Source of the DNA: Diphasiastrum complanatum
Taxonomy: Eukaryota > Streptophyta > Lycopodiopsida > Lycopodiales > Lycopodiaceae
NCBI GenBank assembly: GCA_029204225.1
Contig: CM055096.1
Coordinates: 5,820,931 to 5,884,930, forward strand
Length of the DNA stretch: 64,000 nt
Direction: 5' to 3'
In this document: one piece after another, positions 56,560 to 64,000 of the stretch
Position numbering within the stretch: the stretch's first letter is position 1
How the letters are laid out: each line of letters opens with the position of its first letter
The notes under the pieces: model-generated
The model's database searches: none
Told to the model about the DNA's origin: nothing
The model's input: the letters and a program-made list of their open reading frames with translations, nothing else
Program-made: the position numbers and the translations under genes

Positions 56560-59040
56560 GTTGATGCTATCGAAGGATGTGATACGAGCTGCAGCATGGA
56601 GGACCTTTGGTACCCTCTAACGTTGTCTAGGAGGGTGAGATGTGTGTCTCCTAGTGATAGGTCGGATAGCTAGAGCTGCAACATGAGTATGCGTGGAGTG
56701 TTGTCTATCTCTGTGAGCGGGCATGTCATCACCATGATCGTCATCCCCAGAATCTAGGTCCTATTGGGATCTTCTCCTAGAGAAGAAAGAGGTAATCCGA
56801 GGTGAGAAATAGAATGACTCTGCTAAGATGTTTGAGATAGGTCTCGTCGAAGTAGGAACATCTCTCGTATCATAAGTGCAACACAACTGGAGTCCTCATA
56901 TGCTATGAGTGGTCATAGTGCGATAGTCATGTTGCGAAACAGACAAAGGTATTTGCCTTTGATCTCATAGTATACAAGGCACCTAAAGATAAAGTGCTCC
57001 TCAAACTCCCCCTCAACCAAGAGAAATAAATTGGCAAATCCACTCCTCTTGAAATACCGTGGAATCTCCCGATCTCAATAGCCAGCTGATGTGATGATAC
57101 GCAGAGTTGTCCCAATGTAAATCTGAGGCTGTGTGATAATGCCCCCAAATAAAACTGGGAACCTTGCTATATCTAGCTCAATGAAATGAGTCTGGTAATA
57201 GTCGGGCTTAACCCCCAACTATCATCTCCATGTACGGTCTCCATGTATGGCTAAGATATGCTCGATATAAGAAGCGTCTGATATATTGGTGAGTACCTGA
57301 GGGAAGCTTTGTAATGGAGATACCAAATGGAGGTGGGATGCCTGAGAGAACCATGAAAGCCTGTAGCCCTGATCATGAAGATATTGTGACGAGGCAAGTG
57401 CTATTTGTGTGTCTCTCCCATCTGCATCTGGAAGTGCCTGAACTTTCTGAATATATGAAGTGAACTGGAAAGCTGCATCTAACTGTATGGGTGGAACAAC
57501 AAACTTGACAAGGAGGACCTCGTGTGGAACGGAGGGCTTCGCCCGAACCATACAACCTAACATGGTGATTTGTAGTCTCAAGATATTGGCCCAATGTGAG
57601 GATGAACGACCAATACACCATGTCTTTGCTGCATGTTGTGGGGGTGACAATGGTATCAAAAAGTCTACACCTACTTTGAGCATCCCAAATGGACTTCCTG
57701 AAACAAAACCGCTCTAGCTAAACAAGGGAGGCATGTCCCTTCCCAATTCGAGTAGTAGCTGCCTATCACATGCTGAATGTAGGGGAGAAAAGTATCCCCA
57801 AATATGTGTATGACGACACTACCTCAAGAATCTATCCATCGAGAGTGATCTCCTGACGCTGCATGAAAGCTTGAGAAGTGTTCAAGACCATAACCTTGGT
57901 CTTCGCAATGTTCACCCCCAGACCCCATCTGGTACAAAAGCCCTGTAAGCAATCCAACTGTCTCTGTAACCCCTCTCTAGTCGAAGACCACATCATCAGC
58001 ATAAAGAAGAATGGCAATCAAGATATTGCCCAGTCTGCAACCAGAACCTTCGCACTATGAGATGACTCTCTCTAGCTCAAAAATGTATAGCCCAAAAAGA
58101 ACCGGTGAAAGAAAACAACCCTACTTCACTCCAATGGTCCTCCAAATGTGCTCAGAAATACCAGTGCCATGTCAAAAACAACCCAAGACTCTCTCATAAA
58201 GAGCCATTACAGCTAGGATGATGTCCATGGAGAAGCCAAGGTCACGAAGTCTCTGAATAAGCAAGGAGCATGGGACAGAATCGAAGGCTTTCTTGAAGTC
58301 CACAAAACAACAGTAAACCTTCTCCCTCCTATACTTGGCTTCCTCAATCAAAGCCCAAAGTGTGAAGACATGGTCAATGGTGGAATAATGGGATCGGAAC
58401 CCTACCTATCCCAAAGCATGTAATCTCCTAGATTTTGCCTGTGAACTCACCATAGACTGAAGTATGGTACCATATAGCTTTGCGAAAACATGCCCAATCA
58501 TGATAGTGTAGTAGTTACCAGGAATCATGGGGTCACCATTTTTATGGATAGGGTGGCTGATGTTGGTGCACCAGGATGATGGGAAGCGAGAGACAATTGC
58601 GGAATCTTATGGAACTTCATTCTCTTGATGACCGCAAGAGTACCATGTCAGAGGTGAAGAAGATGAACTCAGAACATCGTGGAGAGATAGAGATGGGTGC
58701 TGGCTATGGTATATAGGCCGGCAGCATAGTCGGCCCATATGCGGAGGTCATACAGGAGAGGTGGTGGAGCACGAGGGATAAACTCATGCCAAAAAGTGCT
58801 CGAAGAAGAGCTGAAGAGAAGGTCAACAAGACGTTTTCCTTCAAAATCATCATAAGCACGTTTTTTATAGCGGATGTGTTGTGGTAAGACTGTCAGGAGG
58901 AGCGGAGAAGGTGGAAGCATGAGTACGTGCATGGGTGACAAGATGATGAGCAGCAGGCAGCGCTGCCACATCATAGGTGGCTGCCATGGTGGGAGAGGGA
59001 GAGCGAGGAGGGGTGGGAGCTTTCTGACGAGGAGGCATGG
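56560..59040 (-). pseudogene. Decayed LINE (non-LTR retrotransposon) with RT domain
   Basis: Reading the minus strand: an ATG at about 59038 opens MPPRQKAPTPPRSPSPTMAA; later IHKNGDPMIPGNYYTIMIGH, RSHYSTIDHVFTLWALIEEA, CCFVDFKKAFDSVPCSLL (RT A block), IGVKQGCFLSPVLFGLYI, then LLYADDVV (catalytic YADD, spread over a frameshift) and GLGVNIAKTKVMVLNTS. These are the ordered fingers/palm/thumb blocks of non-LTR RTs. Downstream, TYLGILF-like and YEIKGKYLCLF stretches fit the C-terminal tail. No endonuclease domain is seen upstream, so it is 5'-truncated or deleted. Many stops. Confidence 0.75.
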
Positions 59041-59043
59041 CGC

Positions 59044-59044
<1 letters not shown>

Positions 59045-59098
<54 letters not shown>

Positions 59099-59120
59099 AG
59101 AAGAAGAAGAAGAAGAAGAA
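59045..59120. repeat. Compound (GA)n(GAA)n microsatellite
   Basis: About 24 GA units (59045-59093) followed by about nine GAA units to 59120. It sits at the start of the LINE ORF. Confidence 0.95.
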
Positions 59121-59675
59121 CGATTAACGCAAGAAGTTCTGGATACCTAAAGTTACCCATAACTATTGAACTATTTAGTATAAAAATTATCAAATTCCTC
59201 CAGTTTTCTTGAGTTGGACACAACGAAGCGTGAATCTATCTGATGTTAGGTTAAACATTGTTAACTTGATGAAAAATGGGTTGAGACAAACAAGTGTGAA
59301 TCAGCTTCAAGTTCGGTTAAAAAGTTAACAGCCCACCTTTGAAATGAGATTTGAAGGTGGTAATCAGAAGGTAGGAGTAAATTTGCTTTGAAGTTATAAA
59401 TTATCCTAAAAGCAACATGTCCATACTATCTTCAGAGCCAAGCACTTTAAAACGTTATATTGTCGTCGAGAGGTGATGTGGTTGCAGTAGCATCCATTTG
59501 CACATACTTTCAAATGAAATTGGATTTCTGAAAAGCTGGTCCCTTCCATTGCAATAGAACAGATCACAGAAGTTTACAGAAATTTGATTTACATGGCATT
59601 TCCCAAGACCAGCTTTCAAGCAAGGAAAGAGTTCGATATTGAAACAGGAAAGAAAAACAATTAGATATTACTAAC

Positions 59676-61315
59676 CCGGTCCCTGAACCAAAGCATACAA
59701 GACAATCAAAAGCACCATGATTGCGATTCTCTTCGTAAAATTTGCGAATCCCAAGATCGTCTTCAAATAGTTTGGCAAAAAACTTGTAAGCTTGTTGTTC
59801 ACGATTCTTTAAGTTATCTGCCTTTGTTTGTAAATCCTTGGTGAATGGGTATCCCATATCATCATCCAGGTCCTCTAAATCAGAAGCACTCTCATCAGAA
59901 CTTTCATCATCTTGTAAGCTTTGGAAAAACTTTCGAGATGCAACACAGGCAACCATTTGAACATCTTGGATGATGTCCAGTTCCTTATTCTTTTTAGTTA
60001 CAAGTTCAGAGACCAGTGTCTTTCCTATTTCCAAATTACTCCAAGTAGGAGAAGACTTTACATCAGGATCACAATTCCAGCCTTGCTTTAAGCCAGCATC
60101 ATCAGTTTTGGATTCAGAACAACCAGTCAGGCGACATTTCTGGCTGTCTGTCATAAAATGCTTCTTGTAGGGAGCAATATTAGTTGTTTTGTTCACTGTT
60201 GGCAACTTGTTTCTCTGTTCATTGTGCATAAGCAGAAGCTCTTCAGCATGTGAGATTCCTCTTTCTTCTCTTTTGACTCTCTTGCCTTCACTGAATGCAG
60301 CTGGTGACCTCATCCTCTTTGGCAACTTCCCTGAGGTTTGATTAGCAAATAGTTCCCGCTGATTACATGGATACTCTGGAACTAAGCTGCTTCTGGCATG
60401 ATACAAATCACTGGAAGACGATTGCCGGTAATAAGATCTAGCATCCTCACTTGAACTTGGAAACCCTTGCAAGTGATTGCTTCTGTTCACAAATCCCGTA
60501 AGCCTATTGAATCCATAGCGGTCTACTTCAGTTTCGCGGCTTATTAACGGCCGTTGGGAAAGAACTAAATCAGGTTGAATAATACCTTGCTCCCCGTATA
60601 CAGACAGTGATGGTTTTCTTTGTAGTTCACCCAAACTTATCACGTTTCCATGTGTGTCCTGAATGCCAGCTTCCTTCTCAGCTCTTCTAGCATTGTTGAT
60701 AAGCCTTTCCTGGCATATCATTCGCTCTCCACGCATTTCCATGACAGGGAACTGCTCATTCGATCGCGAGCGAAGATTTGAATCACTTTGATAGAGTGTC
60801 GAGAGCAAAGGTACGTTTCCTCTAGCTCTGTATGAAGACAAACTATCAGTGTCGTCAAAAGCAGATCCATAAGCATTCAAACTGCTATGTTCAATTCCAT
60901 GGCTACCACCTGAATTCCTTTGTGTTTCAAGATATTCCTGGCTTGCAATAGAGCCATAAATGTTACACCCAGAAACATACTCTTCATATCTTGAAGCCTG
61001 AAGGATGCCCTCAGTCAATGGCCTTGATGGAGCAGCAGTACGCCCATAACTAGCTACAAGCTGCCTTGCAGTCCTCCAGCCGATGTCACTGCTAATATTG
61101 AGTTGATCTTGGGAGGGCCTATACCATGGCTGTTCAGAGGAAATAGTAGACACACTCGGCCGAATTAACGATGACGATAACCCTCGATAATCAGTAAGAA
61201 CACCAGACTGTATGCCCAATTCTGAGGGTTGCATCAGATTTAACGGAGGCAGGATGAAACGTGTTGACGGTAGAGCTGCTTCATAGTCAACAAGGCTCGG
61301 TCGCCGATACATCAT
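59676..61315 (-). CDS. Plant-specific nuclear-type protein, large first coding exon (incomplete)
   Basis: An uninterrupted 546-codon exon from MMYRRPSLVDYEAALP (61315) to FDCLVCFGSGTG, where GG|GTTAGT is the best donor (exon end 59676). The region is disordered and Ser/Arg-rich, with a basic nuclear-signal-like KLPKRMRSPA...GKRVKREERG at about 330-350 and an acidic run (DDESSDESASDLEDLDDD) near 470. The end reads QQAYKFFAKLFEDDLGIRKF and YEENRNHGAFDCLVC, which matches my recall of plant uncharacterised/zinc-finger-like proteins with FF-x2-LF...L-x3-YE-x-N-x3-G-x-F-x-C-L-V-C. In those a second C2H2-type part follows; I could not find it before the LINE. TCTTTTGCCTAGCAG just before the start could be a 5'UTR acceptor. 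Likely a real gene, possibly truncated. Confidence 0.65.
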
Positions 61316-62009
61316 TTGATACTGCTAGGCAAAAGACAGTAAGTCAGCATTTATATGCTCATTACAGTAATATATACTGACAACAAAATGTCTGGCAATG
61401 TTTCTTTTTTCATCAGCAATTCTTAGACACAGAAATTTATCTAAACAGAAACACAGATTTATCTCGACACACATAATTTATGCCCTAGAAGTAATCAGTT
61501 CACAGCAAATTAGTACTAGATGGAGCATCACTAGGCTGCAATGCTCGATATGCTGCAAAAGAAAGAGGTCTAATGTGCTGAGGTAAAGGATAACTAGGAA
61601 CTCCAACGTCTACCAATTTTGCTTCAGTAATGAGAAATCTGCTAATGCTTCATAGAAGTCTCACAGTTCATCCAGTTTCCCAAAAATTTTAGTTATAATG
61701 TTTCGCAAGCAAGCTTCAGAAAACAACCCTATAAGCATGAAAAAAGGTGAAAAAAACAGTGAATCGATTGCATTCCTTTTACCTGTCTGAGGGAGGGAGG
61801 AACAGCAGCTCTCTATCTACATGCACGCATCCATGGCACCTCTGTTTGGATCGCAATTTCTATGAAGCCAAAAACACAGCCCCGTCCTTTTTCTCTCTCT
61901 CTTCCTGCACGGGGCTTCATGGTACTGCAAATATTGCAAGCGCCCACTTTTTAAGTCGATTGCTCTCCCTCTCTCCCCATGGACTTGAGATGAATAAGTT
62001 TAAGGAAAA

Positions 62010-62033
62010 GGGGGGGGGGGGGGGGGGGGGGGG
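62010..62033. repeat. Poly-G run of 24
   Basis: Twenty-four consecutive G on the plus strand (C on the transcribed strand), about 700 bp upstream of the 59.7-61.3 kb coding exon. Length as assembled may be inexact. Confidence 0.85.
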
Positions 62034-62039
62034 TGTGTT

Positions 62040-62770
62040 CACCCTGTGAAGGCCAAGTGGACGGCTTGGGAAGGGCTTTTGGTTGAGGCCTGTAGCTTGA
62101 AGCGGAAGGCTCTTCTCATGACATAATGGCCGACGAAGTGACTTTATGGAACGTGATAAAAAAGTTATTTTTTTTTCTTTCTTTTTGCAGTAAATTTTTT
62201 TTACACGCAACTTCCGCATCCAAAAAAGGTGCATGTAAAAAATTTTGAAAAAAAAAGAAGTGCAAAAATTACGTTGTGTGAGGCACTCTTTTTTTTTTTT
62301 TTCATGAAAAAGCAAAAAATGATTTTACGTTAATAAAAGATCACACCAAAGTACAAATGAGTGTATGTAAAAAATATAAACGAAGTAAGGTGAATTGAGA
62401 TGTTGTAAAAAGCAATTGGTATCTGAAGCCACTAACAATTGATTGATGACAATTTTGCATTTATAATATTTGTAATATTTATTTTGATTTGTGATTTGGT
62501 AAGCGAGATATTGATTGCATTTTGTTTTCCAAGAGTGACTTGACTCTGGGATTAAAAACACTTTGGATGCTAAATTATGAAAACAAATCTGTTATCTTAT
62601 CATAAAGGTAACAATCTAACTTGTAATTTATCATAAATCGTATTACAATAAATGATCTGATTTCAAAACAATTCAAAATTTAGAATGCTATTAAATATAA
62701 ACTACTAATATGTCTGTATATTTAACAAAAAAATAATAATATTGTATGTTAAAACATTGTCAGAAATGGT
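62040..62770. other. AT-rich spacer
   Basis: Homopolymer A/T runs and no gene between the upstream region of the nuclear-type protein gene and the gypsy element. Confidence 0.5.
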
Positions 62771-62779
62771 GAACTCCTG

Positions 62780-62995
62780 CAACTTTGCCGCAACGTGAAA
62801 GTCAACGAACCTTGACTCGAAGGTCGAACGATTCGCGAAAGTCAGCGTGCTTAAGGGACAAACAAAGGCCGAACGATTCACGAATCGTAAACATGCCTCC
62901 AGGACCGCAAAAACCGCAAAGCGATGCAAAACGAAAAGACACGAAAGAAATGAAGGAAATGAAAGGAAACGAAAGATACGAAGGGGAATAAACAA
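62780..62995. repeat. CGAAA-rich segment (inverse of the TTTCG segment)
   Basis: Contains repeated GAACGATTC, ACGAAAGAAATG and ACGAAAGATACG-type motifs. On the minus strand it is TTTCG-rich like 47.08-47.53 kb. The gypsy RT stops being readable exactly where this begins (about 62,995). Confidence 0.5.
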
Positions 62996-64000
62996 GGCAT
63001 GTCTTGTCGACATAGTCGATTATAAAGATGTGATAATAATTTGTATGACCGAGGAAGACATAAATTTCCTTCACTGTTGTAGGTAAAGGCATTTCAACGA
63101 TAACCTTGATTTTTGACGGGTCGGTAGAAATACCGTCCTTTGAAATTATATGCCCGAGTACAACCCCATGGGTGACCCATATTTGGCATTTATCAGAGTT
63201 TAGTGAGATTCCAAATCTACGGCAGCGAATGAAGATTTTCTCTAGTGCATCAAGGTGCGTAGCTGCTGAGGAATATACACCCATATCGTCGAGATAAATC
63301 TCGACAATCCGATGTAACAGGTCTTGGAAGGCCAGTTGCATGACCCTCTGAAACGTTGAAGGGGCGTTGCATAAGCCAAACGGATAACGTTATAAGCATA
63401 AACCCCGTTCTCTGTGGCAAAGGTCGTTTTATATTTATCTCCAGGGGCTATTTGAACAAGGAAATAACCGCTGAATCCATCTAAGAAGCTAAAAGCTTCA
63501 GCTCCTACCATTTCCTCTAAGATTTTGGTCGTTAAAGACAAAGGAAAATGGTCTTTCTTCGTAACCGCATTAAGGTTCTTGAGATCGACACAAATACGAA
63601 GTTTGCCGTTTTTCTTGGGGACAACCACAATGGGTGATACCCAATCAGTATGTTGAACTTCATAAATGAAGCCAGCATCCAACAATTTCTTAATATCTTC
63701 ATCGATTTGTTCTCGATAGACATGATTACTTCTGTAAGGTTTAGCCCTAACAGACTTAGCATTGTCTTCTAAAGGAATCTTATGAACGACTACTTCAGGC
63801 AAAATTCCTTTCATTTCTGTATAGTTCCATGCAAATACATCCCTGTATTTGCGAAGTAAAGTTTCCAGATTAGAAAGTTGTTCGGACGAAGGTGTGCACC
63901 AGCATGAACGATTCGATCGATCTCCTCGGCGTGATCTTTAAGGTTTAACGGAATTGTCTTAGCAAGTCCTTCAAAGGAGTTGGAACTTGGTGTAGGTTCT
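62995..64000 (-). pseudogene. Ty3/gypsy reverse transcriptase, continuing past the right edge
   Basis: From the right edge the minus strand reads LLRKYRDVFAWNYTEMKGI, DAGFIYEVQHTDWVSPIVVV, KKNGKLRICVDLKNLNAVTK, FSFLDGFSGYFLVQIAPGD (palm FLDGFSGY) and, after a frameshift near 63,345, AFQDLLHRIVEIYLDDMGVY (catalytic YLDD), VVLGHIISKDGISTDPSKI and GHTNYYHIFIIDYVDK. These are the gypsy RT blocks in order. The frame breaks near 63,345 and it is lost after DYVDKTCLV. Protease/gag would lie outside the window; RNase H and integrase are missing on this side. Confidence 0.9.

Noticed and set aside
58669-59223. Minus-strand 184-codon frame as a separate gene
   Set aside because: It spans the (GA)n(GAA)n tract and overlaps the start of the LINE in another frame; leucine/serine-rich content comes from the microsatellite.

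Overview
This window is nuclear DNA of a land plant with a large, repeat-rich genome. The evidence is a plant-specific filament-like plant protein (FPP) gene, a plant-type ZIP metal transporter with spliceosomal introns, long introns full of transposon debris, (GA/CT)n microsatellites, and remnants of Ty1/copia, Ty3/gypsy, LINE, tRNA-derived SINE and hAT elements. Three convincing host genes in 64 kb is a density expected of ferns, lycophytes or other large plant genomes. I cannot name the species.

Layout: 1-2.7 kb, degenerate copia pieces on both strands and tandem repeats. 3.3-4.8 kb, a three-exon ZIP transporter (+). 6.2-12.9 kb, a nested retroelement patchwork: gypsy integrase pieces on both strands around a copia gag/protease piece, two retroelement-associated ORFs, and a copia 3' end whose reverse transcriptase is split by a solo LTR. 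13-15.8 kb, no gene. 15.8-29 kb, the FPP gene (-), with one 5'UTR exon and five coding exons that join in frame to 1,192 codons. Its introns carry an unidentified coding-looking segment, a near-identical 219-bp direct repeat, SINE copies, a copia gag remnant and a long fully paired foldback. 29-37 kb, intergenic, with single-exon fragments resembling protein phosphatase 7 and an FG-nucleoporin, and composite (CT)n blocks.

37-38.9 kb is a truncated copia gag-protease-integrase (+). 39.2-45.6 kb is a paired-LTR element with no visible reverse transcriptase or integrase, whose interior holds decayed ORFs of unknown function. 46.5-48.7 kb holds a (GA)n tract, a TTTCG-rich duplicated segment and a copia RT/RNase H end (+). 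49-52 kb has exon-like blocks on the minus strand of an unidentified gene. 52.2-53.9 kb has a 742-bp hAT-like MITE with an 8-bp target duplication and a transposase-like remnant. 56.5-59.0 kb is a decayed LINE (-). 59.6-61.3 kb is the large first coding exon of a plant nuclear-type protein (-), whose expected downstream zinc-finger-like exon I cannot find. 62.98 kb to the right edge is a gypsy reverse transcriptase (-) that continues outside the window.

The most interesting points are: a family of retroelement-associated ORFs seen three times with similar start contexts; a paired-LTR element without pol whose decay looks like cytosine-methylation damage; a 42-bp-arm foldback that pairs completely only in plus-strand RNA; a well-bounded hAT MITE; and a GC-AG intron in the ZIP gene. 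All similarity statements rest on reading translations and recalling families; no search was run.
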